From Lachnospiraceae bacterium (GTDB lineage: Bacteria; Bacillota; Clostridia; Lachnospirales; Lachnospiraceae), in assembly GCA_019423745.1 (NCBI GenBank), contig JAHZAV010000004.1, positions 975 to 64,974 on the forward strand: DNA of 64,000 nt. The letters run 5' to 3'. This document shows positions 1 to 7,178 of this stretch, piece after piece. The position numbers were made by a program, and so were the translations under genes. Within the stretch, counting starts at the first letter, position 1. The number at the start of each line of letters is the position of its first letter. The notes below the pieces were generated by a model. It saw nothing but the letters and a program-made list of their open reading frames with translations, searched no databases and was not told the origin of the DNA.

Positions 1-441
1 TTTATCTTGATGTAAAAATTGAAGGATCTCTTTCTGTGTTTCTTTGATGGAATCTAGCCGTTTATTGATACCGAAAATTGCCACAGCAACGGCAATAGAC
101 ACTGGATCAATTGCTAATTGCATAGTAGAACTTTCCACTGGTATCCACCTCGCTTGACCAGCAAATCCACACTCTCCTACAATCGTTCCTGTCAGTCCAG
201 ATCCATCTTTAAATTTTGCCAGATGTCCGGTTATTCCTTCTGGGAATACACAGCGATACAATCCTTCTGTATTTTCCGTTGATGTAATTCTCTGAATAAT
301 CTCTGTAGCTACTACTGCAAATCCACTTCCATATGTTTCTGCATGTTTTAATTGCAATGCACATTTACAATTTTTTATGATATTCTCTCTCTTAACCCTA
401 GGATAATATTCCGCATTCATCATTAACCTTCGTTCTTCCAT
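1..441 (-). CDS. Hypothetical protein, C-terminus beyond window edge
   Basis: An open frame starts at ATG 441 behind an AAGGAAAG ribosome binding site and runs off the left edge of the window with 147 codons visible. I do not recognise the family. The N-terminus is charged. Near residues 105-122 there is a hydrophobic stretch (IDPVSIAVAVAIFGI), followed by a short amphipathic helix (KRLDSIKETQKEIL) that could form a coiled coil. This layout suggests a single membrane pass followed by a cytoplasmic helix. It lies 110 bases downstream of the defence operon on the same strand, so it may be an accessory of that operon, but the context is incomplete. Confidence 0.6.
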   Translation of the reverse strand, partial: MEERRLMMNAEYYPRVKRENIIKNCKCALQLKHAETYGSGFAVVATEIIQRITSTENTEGLYRCVFPEGITGHLAKFKDGSGLTGTIVGECGFAGQARWIPVESSTMQLAIDPVSIAVAVAIFGINKRLDSIKETQKEILQFLHQDK

Positions 442-551
442 TATCTCTTTCCTTATCCTTCACAAACGATTTTGCACATTTCAAAACCCATCATAATAGT
501 TCCATATATACGTTATATTTTTCGTTGTATCAACATTACAATAAAACTTTT

Positions 552-1016
552 TCACCAATTCAATAGATTCTGCTCTTGCATAGCTTGTTTTATCTCATTA
601 ATCAGTGTTTGTTCCAATGGAACATAATACAGCTCTATATCAAATTGCCTGATTGCCTCTGCCACAAATGAATTTCCCATCAACTGATTGTATTCCTCAA
701 TATCGCATACGACAATCATTTTTCTATATCGTTTTCCATTATGACACTTCTCAAAAAGAAGCATTTTTAAAATATCGCCTTCTATTTTATGTAATTGCGC
801 AGACTTTAATTTCCCAAGATGTGTATGAATCTCACCTATTATATGATTTTCCTCTGAATAAAAATCGGGACAGATCCATATATTATTCTCATCTGAAATC
901 AATATTCTTACATTCCTCTGTATATCATTACATTTTAACTTGCTTTTTAAATTTTTAAATATTATTTCTTCCGTTTCTCTTTGAACCTTTGAATCTGATA
1001 AGTACCTTTTCTCCAT
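552..1016 (-). CDS. Small PD-(D/E)XK-like protein
   Basis: A 154-aa soluble protein. I chose ATG 1016 because a GGGGG ribosome binding site sits just before it; an upstream in-frame GTG at 1043 is less likely. The sequence shows a short restriction-fold pattern: PDF at residues 50-52, then a strand ending GEIHTH at 61-66. This gives D51 followed by E62-x-H64, a possible variant of the D...(E/D)xK active site with His for Lys. A nuclease role is inferred from this pattern only. It lies 46 bases after the Nmad3 gene on the same strand and is probably the last gene of that operon. It could equally be a non-catalytic partner. Confidence 0.6.
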   Translation of the reverse strand: MEKRYLSDSKVQRETEEIIFKNLKSKLKCNDIQRNVRILISDENNIWICPDFYSEENHIIGEIHTHLGKLKSAQLHKIEGDILKMLLFEKCHNGKRYRKMIVVCDIEEYNQLMGNSFVAEAIRQFDIELYYVPLEQTLINEIKQAMQEQNLLNW

Positions 1017-1062
1017 AAATCCCCCACTATACCTCTGTGTCACATCTCCAACAACAGATTTT

Positions 1063-1890
1063 CTAAAATAATGATTTCGCCCATTCTTCAGAAATCCGAT
1101 TTTCTTTTAAGACAAGTTCCTGCCAGATCCCGGCATAATAAATACCTTCATTAATACCCTTCACAGAATTCTTTCGATTGCTTTCAATATTATCCGTATC
1201 ATATGCTTTACAATATTTCCAGGTTGCTTTTGGTTTTCCCGGCATCGTCAGCACACGTTTTTTATCATACAAAAATGTGCCTGCCCCCGGCATTTCAGGA
1301 GCAAAGGAAAGTTGTTTGCTTGCTGTAAAAATCACATTATTCTTCTCTTCATAAATACGTTTATCACAGGCATGTGGATGCCAGAACAATTTCTTTTGCT
1401 CGTCAGGATCAGTGATAATACCCCCAACCTGTAAATATCCCCATACGACCTGCAGCTGCATTCCCAGATAAGAATCCTCTGTTTTATCCGTTCTTCGAAC
1501 ATATTCATACTTTCCATTATTCTGCTTTATATGACGAAAATTGCCAAAGAAAAGAAATAGATCTCCTTCAGAAATATGCTGATTCTTTAGATAAGTTGCA
1601 GCTTGATTAATCTGTCCAAAAGCCGGTGTCCACTCACGAATTGATTCCCGCCTTCTGTTTTTCACAAGATCGGGATCCAAATGGCAATGATCTACTCCCC
1701 GATACCCAAGCGCGTTCAAAATTGTTTTCATACATATTCCATCACAAAACAATTCGTCATACCGAATGTTGTCCTTCTCCACATCTTTACTTGGGATAGG
1801 GAATGAAACCATTGTCCCATCTTCAAAAATAGGACTCATGATACCGCCATTAGCGCTATCAAATCCTTTACGACTTAAAACTACTTTCAT
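1063..1890 (-). CDS. Nmad3-family protein (nucleotide modification associated domain 3)
   Basis: A 275-aa protein. Its first residues (MKVVLSRKGFDSANGG) and the later IMSPIFEDGTMVSFPIP, HLDPDL, GDLFLFFGNFR and LGMQLQVVWGYLQVG segments match what I know as the Nmad3 family, which is found beside DNA or nucleotide modification genes; its biochemistry is not established. ATG 1890 is preferred over GTG 1899 because GGTGAG sits at a normal distance before it. It starts 18 bases after the methyltransferase stop and continues the helicase-MazG-HNH-methyltransferase operon. I infer a role in making or sensing modified nucleotides in an anti-phage setting. Confidence 0.82.
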   Translation of the reverse strand: MKVVLSRKGFDSANGGIMSPIFEDGTMVSFPIPSKDVEKDNIRYDELFCDGICMKTILNALGYRGVDHCHLDPDLVKNRRRESIREWTPAFGQINQAATYLKNQHISEGDLFLFFGNFRHIKQNNGKYEYVRRTDKTEDSYLGMQLQVVWGYLQVGGIITDPDEQKKLFWHPHACDKRIYEEKNNVIFTASKQLSFAPEMPGAGTFLYDKKRVLTMPGKPKATWKYCKAYDTDNIESNRKNSVKGINEGIYYAGIWQELVLKENRISEEWAKSLF

Positions 1891-1908
1891 TGCTCTCACC
1901 GCTTATCA

Positions 1909-2502
1909 TTAAGAGTTATTTCTTCTCAATCTTAAAACCACATTCAGCCACCGAAATCCCCGTCTCCCACTTACATCTTCGGTATACCACAGCTGCTCCA
2001 GCTGCAATTGTTTATTTACCGTCAGGATTTTCTCTACCAGCTGTTCAGTAAACTCAAGAAAAAAACGTCCGTCCTCCACTTCTCCTGTGGAAATTCCACT
2101 TTTCCCGGAAACATATACAATTCCATTGTCATTCAGATACATGTCAATCTTCTTAAAAAAGCAAAGTATTTCTTCTTCCTGCAGATGAATCAATGACGCA
2201 CACGCCCAGATCCCATCGTACCGTTCCGCCGGCCGATAGTCCTGGATATCGGAACATACAATTTCCCCGGAAAAAACTTTCCGGATTTCTCTGCAAAGAT
2301 TCTTTGACGGCTCTAAGGCAGTCGCCTGATATCCCTGTTTCTGGAAATAACATGCATCCCGTCCGCTGCCGCTTCCCACATCCAGAATCTTTGCTCCTTT
2401 TTTTAACAGTGGCAGGAATCTTTGATACTGTTCCGACATATCGGCGGAAATTGTTTCTGCCGCATAGCGTTCTGCATTGCTTTCGTAATAGTTACTCATC
2501 AT
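1909..2502 (-). CDS. Class I SAM-dependent methyltransferase
   Basis: A 197-aa Rossmann-fold methyltransferase. Motif I is DVGSGSGRD at residues 41-49, followed by an acidic residue ending strand 2 (ALEPSK). Post-motif strands include DGIWACASLIHL. The N-terminus (NYYESNAERYAAET...FLPLL) is of the type seen in small-molecule or protein methyltransferases; no NPPY-type DNA base motif is visible, so the substrate is unknown. The start lies 1 base after the HNH gene stop, which indicates translational coupling. A decayed copy of its 5' end lies at about 14920-15010. Confidence 0.85.
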   Translation of the reverse strand: MMSNYYESNAERYAAETISADMSEQYQRFLPLLKKGAKILDVGSGSGRDACYFQKQGYQATALEPSKNLCREIRKVFSGEIVCSDIQDYRPAERYDGIWACASLIHLQEEEILCFFKKIDMYLNDNGIVYVSGKSGISTGEVEDGRFFLEFTEQLVEKILTVNKQLQLEQLWYTEDVSGRRGFRWLNVVLRLRRNNS

Positions 2503-2503
2503 C

Positions 2504-3607
2504 TTATGTCCTCAAGCTCCAACTGGAAAATCCCATACTTTTTGCCGATTGATAGACCGGAAACATAACCTCTTCCAAACGTCGGGAAAACTCCGTTTCC
2601 GTCAGACCTCTCTGATAAAGTTTATGCCTGATCTCCGGATTGTTCAAATACTCCTTCGCACATTTGTCAAAAGCTTTATGTACTTCCGGATATTCCCACA
2701 TCAATTCATAGGATAAATATTCCATTTTGCATAACATTGGGAAATACCTGTTCCAGTCTGGAAGACTGTTGCTTTTACTGCTGTTGATACTTCGAATGGT
2801 AGGAGTCAAATTCCACAATTCATCATGCGCCACATAGGACCAAGGTACAAAATGATCAATGGATATATTTTTTTCATTAAGCGGCTTATCCCCATAGATT
2901 TCGCAGACAGCTTTTATGGAAACAAGTATTTTCCAATATTTTTTCACCTTTTCCAGGTTCCGCTCTTTCGGTGCATAAAGCTTGTCCACGATTCCTGGAA
3001 CGCTGGGGTTCCTTCTCTGAAGATACTGGATCAGATTCAATTCCACCCATCCCTGTATGATTTCGTAATTCCGTTCAATATAATCTGCCCATTCTTCCTG
3101 TATCTGGATTTGGGTATTCAGGCCACTAAATTGCAGAAAATAATACATCAGCCTTTGTTCCTGATTAATTCTTTCTGCGAGATTTTTCCCGGATCTGTTC
3201 CATTCTTTTCCTTTCATAGATTCCATAAAAGGCGCCTGTAAACGATACGGAACATTGTAAGATAACGTCCGTTTCATGGCTAAAACTTCTTTATCTTTAC
3301 ATGTCTTCACATACTCCAGAACAACGTCTTTCTTCTCACAAGATTTCATATTACTGATCTCACCCAGCCGGTGGACCACCCGTTCCAGTGCATCATTAGG
3401 ACCAAGATTCAACCGGTACTCCAAAACCATATACCAGGCATCTGCGATCATTTCATTGATCAATGTTTCAAATGTAATTGTTTTCTGTCCTTCTTTTATT
3501 TTCCGTGCAAGTGCCTGAAACCAGAACAATTTGTAACACTCGCTTTTGTTATCAAACAATCTGGAAAAATGGGCAATATCCAATATATCAGAATGTGGCA
3601 GCTGCAT
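2504..3607 (-). CDS. HNH endonuclease domain protein
   Basis: A 367-aa protein with an unassigned helical N-terminal 240 residues and an HNH motif in the second half: DHFVPWS at 251-257, NLTP at 266-269, then N275 and K278. This is the D-H...N...N/K pattern of the HNH_4-like group, where DH and the two Asn bind metal and activate water. The N-terminal region probably recognises substrate or partners. The gene starts 1 base after the MazG gene stop and ends 1 base before the methyltransferase, in the middle of a tightly packed operon. A decayed copy lies at about 15010-15400. Confidence 0.85.
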   Translation of the reverse strand: MQLPHSDILDIAHFSRLFDNKSECYKLFWFQALARKIKEGQKTITFETLINEMIADAWYMVLEYRLNLGPNDALERVVHRLGEISNMKSCEKKDVVLEYVKTCKDKEVLAMKRTLSYNVPYRLQAPFMESMKGKEWNRSGKNLAERINQEQRLMYYFLQFSGLNTQIQIQEEWADYIERNYEIIQGWVELNLIQYLQRRNPSVPGIVDKLYAPKERNLEKVKKYWKILVSIKAVCEIYGDKPLNEKNISIDHFVPWSYVAHDELWNLTPTIRSINSSKSNSLPDWNRYFPMLCKMEYLSYELMWEYPEVHKAFDKCAKEYLNNPEIRHKLYQRGLTETEFSRRLEEVMFPVYQSAKSMGFSSWSLRT

Positions 3608-3608
3608 G

Positions 3609-3947
3609 TCATTCTCCCAGCTCCGTATATTTTTCTTTATGTCCGTATGCTTTTTCTACCGGATATTTTTCTGCATTCCGCTTTACCTTGTCCTGGATGA
3701 TCTCATCTAGGTCCAATCCGCAGGTATCTGCCATTAAAATACAGTAATTCAGTACATCCGCCAGTTCTTCCCTGACCTTATCTTTTTTCTCCTCACACCA
3801 GACATCATCCGCACTCCACTGAAATACTTCCAGCAGTTCCGCTGCCTCCAGACTGATGGAAATTGCCAGATCTTTCGGATTATGAAACTGCTTCCAGTTC
3901 CGATCGTCTCTGAATTTTAATACCTGTTCTATCGTTTCCTTTGTCAT
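3609..3947 (-). CDS. MazG-like nucleotide pyrophosphohydrolase
   Basis: A 112-aa all-alpha protein of the MazG / dCTP-pyrophosphatase (RS21-C6) type. The metal-binding pattern is visible as EAAELLE near residues 35-41 and EELADVL near residues 67-73, with FRDDRNW at the start. Such enzymes hydrolyse non-canonical or modified (d)NTPs to monophosphate and pyrophosphate. It overlaps the helicase gene by 4 bases (ATGA) and is followed 1 base later by the HNH gene. In this operon it may clear or sense modified nucleotides, or deplete dNTPs on infection; that is inference. Confidence 0.88.
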   Translation of the reverse strand: MTKETIEQVLKFRDDRNWKQFHNPKDLAISISLEAAELLEVFQWSADDVWCEEKKDKVREELADVLNYCILMADTCGLDLDEIIQDKVKRNAEKYPVEKAYGHKEKYTELGE

Positions 3948-5836
3948 TTTTCACCCTCACTCTTCCGTGTCTCCAGACATTTCTTAAGATAAGCTGCCAG
4001 CCTTTGATCTGTACAAAATACATAGCAGCCTTTCATACCGCGTGTCATTAATGTCCGATATGTATTTTTTATAATTTCATCCGCTTCTTTATTTGCCAGC
4101 TCCGGATTCTCTTTATACAGTTTTTTTATTCCCTTCAATGACTGGTCTGTTCTGGCTCTTTTTGTAAAATCTGTAACGACCATCCCGTTTTCATATCGCA
4201 TATCGTCTCCAATGATGACTCCTACATAATCGAATTCTAATCCCTGAGAGGTATGAATACATCCCGCTTCATGAATGGAATCTTCGTCAATGGCAAACGT
4301 AGTCGTATTTTTCAGATTCCAGCTGATTTCAAAATCTCCGATTTTTATATCATGTACAGATGGATCATTGACTCCTTCTTTTTTCCAGTTCCAACAATAA
4401 CCAGCCAGAATCCTCGCTCTGTTATGCGATGTACGATTTCTTTCAATAATCAACTCCTGCATTTTTGCCGGCGAATCAAGAATTCGGATATCATAATCGA
4501 TATCCTCCATATCAAAGTTTGCCGTATCACGAATTTCCAGCGTATGATCCAACCAGGCGAGGTATCCATCGGAACCGTTGCACCTGAACTGAGACACCAG
4601 TTCCATCTCTGTAACCTGAGCTTTTTCCTCCTCCGCCCATTTTCTGATTTCGTCTACCCGTCCTATATCCTGGAGTGTAACTCTTTGGCTTTCATCTATA
4701 AAGAACACACTGCATTTCGCCGCATGAATAATTTCTTTAATCTGGTTTTCTCCCATGTTATGGAACATTCCAGATTTTTCATTTAAACGATGCGCTTCAT
4801 CCACCAGAATTGTATCGATCATATTATTATCGGTTTCTGTGTAAATACCTGATCCCTTGAACATATTATCGACACTGCTTTTCCTGATACTTCCTTTTAA
4901 CTTTTTCCGATACACATTTCTTGGTGCTGAATTTTTGGAAACATACTGGCAAAACTGATCCTCTTTTGTTAATTCGGCCAGAAGATTTACAGCTACCACA
5001 CTTTTACCAGTTCCTGGACCCCCCTTTACAATCACAACCCGTTTTTTATCATCTTGGACAGACTGTCTGGATTCATTCAGGATTTCTTCATAAACGACCT
5101 TCTGTTCGTCCAACATAATAAATTCACGGTTGCCCTTCAGCATTTTTGCAATAGAATCCTGGAGACTTTTCGATGGTTTAATGCGACCCGAATCAATCTT
5201 GTAAATCAATTCTTTATTATCGCCGATTCGAATACTCTTTTTAATGAAATTTCTTAGCTTTGTGACTTCCCCGCGTGTAAATGCCGGTGCATCTTCCAGA
5301 TAAACTTCATACTGTTCGGCATCAAGAGGATCCTGATCATGCCGTCTGTAATTATGCAGATAAGCACACGGAAATATGGAAACCATTCCTTCCTGTACAG
5401 AAGCATTATAATCGCTGATCAGCATGGCATATGACCACGCCTGATAAGAAGGATGAACTACTTGCCTCACAGCATTTCCAGTATATGTCTGTACCAGCCC
5501 GTCCCGCCCCGGAATTGCTTCCAGCTCGTCCCATTGCTTTAGTTCAATCAAAACGACATTTGCATCTTCTTTTTTCCCATAACCGGATATCAGAAAATCT
5601 ACTCGTTTAGACGTCTGTGGAATATTGTACTCGATAGCAATTCCTGCATCAGATGGAATGTCCTGATCATTCAATACCTTATACATATATTCCATGGAAT
5701 TTTCCCATGCACGGAATTCATTCTTCGCTGTATGACGATGCATTCTTTCATAAATATTGTTCTCTATTTCTACTGCAATTGTATCCTGCTCTACACTCGA
5801 TAGAAAATTGTCTTTTGTTCCTTCATAAATTAGCAT
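3944..5836 (-). CDS. DUF2075 / Schlafen group 3-like helicase with N-terminal PD-(D/E)XK domain
   Basis: A 630-aa protein that opens the operon behind a GAGGTAG ribosome binding site. Residues about 60-140 look like a PD-(D/E)XK nuclease (VDFLISG with D80, then IELK with E98 and K100, and Q133 in YQAWSY). Residues about 265-620 are an SF1-type helicase of the DUF2075 family: Walker A GGPGTGKS at 272-279, DEAH at 346-349, FIDESQR sensor-like segment, QFRC, and a C-terminal part with HTSQGLEFDYVG and YRTLMTRGMKG typical of motifs V and VI. I expect a DNA or RNA translocase-nuclease acting in phage defence. Confidence 0.88.
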   Translation of the reverse strand: MLIYEGTKDNFLSSVEQDTIAVEIENNIYERMHRHTAKNEFRAWENSMEYMYKVLNDQDIPSDAGIAIEYNIPQTSKRVDFLISGYGKKEDANVVLIELKQWDELEAIPGRDGLVQTYTGNAVRQVVHPSYQAWSYAMLISDYNASVQEGMVSIFPCAYLHNYRRHDQDPLDAEQYEVYLEDAPAFTRGEVTKLRNFIKKSIRIGDNKELIYKIDSGRIKPSKSLQDSIAKMLKGNREFIMLDEQKVVYEEILNESRQSVQDDKKRVVIVKGGPGTGKSVVAVNLLAELTKEDQFCQYVSKNSAPRNVYRKKLKGSIRKSSVDNMFKGSGIYTETDNNMIDTILVDEAHRLNEKSGMFHNMGENQIKEIIHAAKCSVFFIDESQRVTLQDIGRVDEIRKWAEEEKAQVTEMELVSQFRCNGSDGYLAWLDHTLEIRDTANFDMEDIDYDIRILDSPAKMQELIIERNRTSHNRARILAGYCWNWKKEGVNDPSVHDIKIGDFEISWNLKNTTTFAIDEDSIHEAGCIHTSQGLEFDYVGVIIGDDMRYENGMVVTDFTKRARTDQSLKGIKKLYKENPELANKEADEIIKNTYRTLMTRGMKGCYVFCTDQRLAAYLKKCLETRKSEGEK

Positions 5837-5976
5837 TTTGCTACCTCTATACTATAATTCTTATTATTTATACTTATTTGCTATTTTAACACATACGTCT
5901 TGTTTCTGTTATATAATGATTTTTTATATAATTCACTCATAACAATAACTTAATAAATTCTAACTAATATAGACAT

Positions 5977-6045
5977 AACGAAAAGAGGAGCCAGATTTCT
6001 CCGACTCCTCCAAGTATGTGTCCGCAAACACATACCCCAATTGCT
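5977..6045 (-). ncRNA. Small structured RNA downstream of the Abi_2 gene
   Basis: Read on the minus strand, this stretch gives a predicted transcript of 65-70 nt. Its first hairpin is a perfect 8-bp stem (6028-6035 with 6014-6021) closed by a 6-nt loop. A second hairpin (6005-6010 with 5985-5990) is followed by TTTT and looks like an intrinsic terminator. A good promoter lies just upstream (6052-6080), so the RNA should be transcribed separately from the Abi gene that ends at 6085. Abi_2/AbiF genes are known to travel with a conserved small RNA (the abiF RNA motif); whether this one belongs to that family needs a covariance search. It probably acts as a guide, antitoxin or scaffold for the HEPN protein. 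Confidence 0.7.
5981..6010 (-). terminator. Intrinsic terminator ending the small RNA
   Basis: A GAGGAG/CTCCTC stem (6005-6010 with 5985-5990) is followed on the minus strand by TTTT (5984-5981). It forms the 3' end of the predicted small RNA and would also stop read-through from the Abi gene into the helicase operon. Confidence 0.6.
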
Positions 6046-6051
6046 ATTAAT

Positions 6052-6080
6052 AATATACTACAGACACGAAAAATATGCAA
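6052..6080 (-). promoter_or_regulatory. Sigma-70-type promoter of the Abi-associated small RNA
   Basis: On the minus strand, TTGCAT (6080-6075) and TATATT (6057-6052) are separated by exactly 17 bases. The predicted start point near 6045 falls at the beginning of the structured RNA and the promoter begins 4 bases after the Abi gene stop codon, which argues for a dedicated transcription unit. Confidence 0.65.
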
Positions 6081-6084
6081 TCCT

Positions 6085-7074
6085 CTAAAGAGAATTTTTT
6101 AATATTGTCATACGAGATGTTAGATCAGGATGAATAGTAATTCTTGAAACTCCAGAATTTACAGAGTTTTCATATTCCTTTGTAATTTTTTCAAATTCAC
6201 GTATAAATATTTTAATCTCTGTTTTGGTTACTTTCAACAATTTCAAATAATAGCAGATAAGGATAATATAATCTCCAATGGTTTTAAAATTTATGTATGG
6301 AAGACCTATTTCCAAAATCAAACATTTCTTCATTGGTTTAGAAGGATCCATTTTTCTGAATCGGGTGTCATAAACAACGTCATTATGAGCAATAGCATTT
6401 CGCAAATCTTTAAGGGCATATACATATTTATAGACTAACTCTCGATATGTATCACATGACAGATTAATACCTATCGCTCGTGAGATTTTTTCTCTCATAT
6501 CTATCGTTAGGCAGGAAAGAAGATATCCAAAATCCCCCATAGTCAAAATTTCAAATATTGCCCAAATTGGAACTTCATTATAATTTACGTTATTATAAAA
6601 ATGAGTAATCTTCGGATTATCCTTTCGATATGCTCCTGCAATAGAATTTTGAATAGATCCCTGCAAATTCAACTTATTAATCTGAAATTTTTTCTTACTC
6701 TCTTCTGAGGTTCCAGGTGATGCATTTTTGTAACTGTTTACAACTTTATCATACATATCATAAATACTATTCGATCCGATCTCATCCATGATGGTATTAA
6801 GTGCAATATTTTTCAAGGCAGTCTCTATAAACATCATTTTTCCATACAACAATGACTTTAATTTTGTATCATACTGGATCGTCGCATTAATTTCATTATA
6901 CGATGTAAAAGGAAGTCTATAACGAGATGATATAAAGAAACGATATCCTTTATAACCGTGAAAATATCCAGTATTAATCAATTGCCGTTTCTGTGAGCTT
7001 CCAGAAATCGCAATCCCATTATTACGAAGGTGACGCATAAGCGCATCTGTGGATTTATGATCTTTTGTTGGCAT
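6085..7074 (-). CDS. Abi_2 / AbiF-like abortive infection protein
   Basis: A 329-aa protein of the Abi_2 (AbiD/AbiF) family. The N-terminus has the family pattern (ALMRHLRNNGIAISGSSQ, then LINTGYFHGYKGYRFF), the middle has IETALKNIALN, and the HEPN catalytic signature R-x4-H is present as R225-NAIA-H230 followed by N231. HEPN proteins of this kind are RNA-cutting or RNA-binding effectors that stop phage growth. The start has a GGAG site 6 bases upstream. The dedicated small RNA encoded just downstream is the most informative neighbour; it may restrain or guide the effector. Confidence 0.85.
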   Translation of the reverse strand: MPTKDHKSTDALMRHLRNNGIAISGSSQKRQLINTGYFHGYKGYRFFISSRYRLPFTSYNEINATIQYDTKLKSLLYGKMMFIETALKNIALNTIMDEIGSNSIYDMYDKVVNSYKNASPGTSEESKKKFQINKLNLQGSIQNSIAGAYRKDNPKITHFYNNVNYNEVPIWAIFEILTMGDFGYLLSCLTIDMREKISRAIGINLSCDTYRELVYKYVYALKDLRNAIAHNDVVYDTRFRKMDPSKPMKKCLILEIGLPYINFKTIGDYIILICYYLKLLKVTKTEIKIFIREFEKITKEYENSVNSGVSRITIHPDLTSRMTILKNSL

Positions 7075-7178
7075 AATGTCTCCTAAAATAATTTGATATA
7101 TTCAGTATAATATAAATATCCCCCATTAACAAGTTGATACTGTAGAACAGTTGCCCTATTCGAAGTAAAACAGATGAT

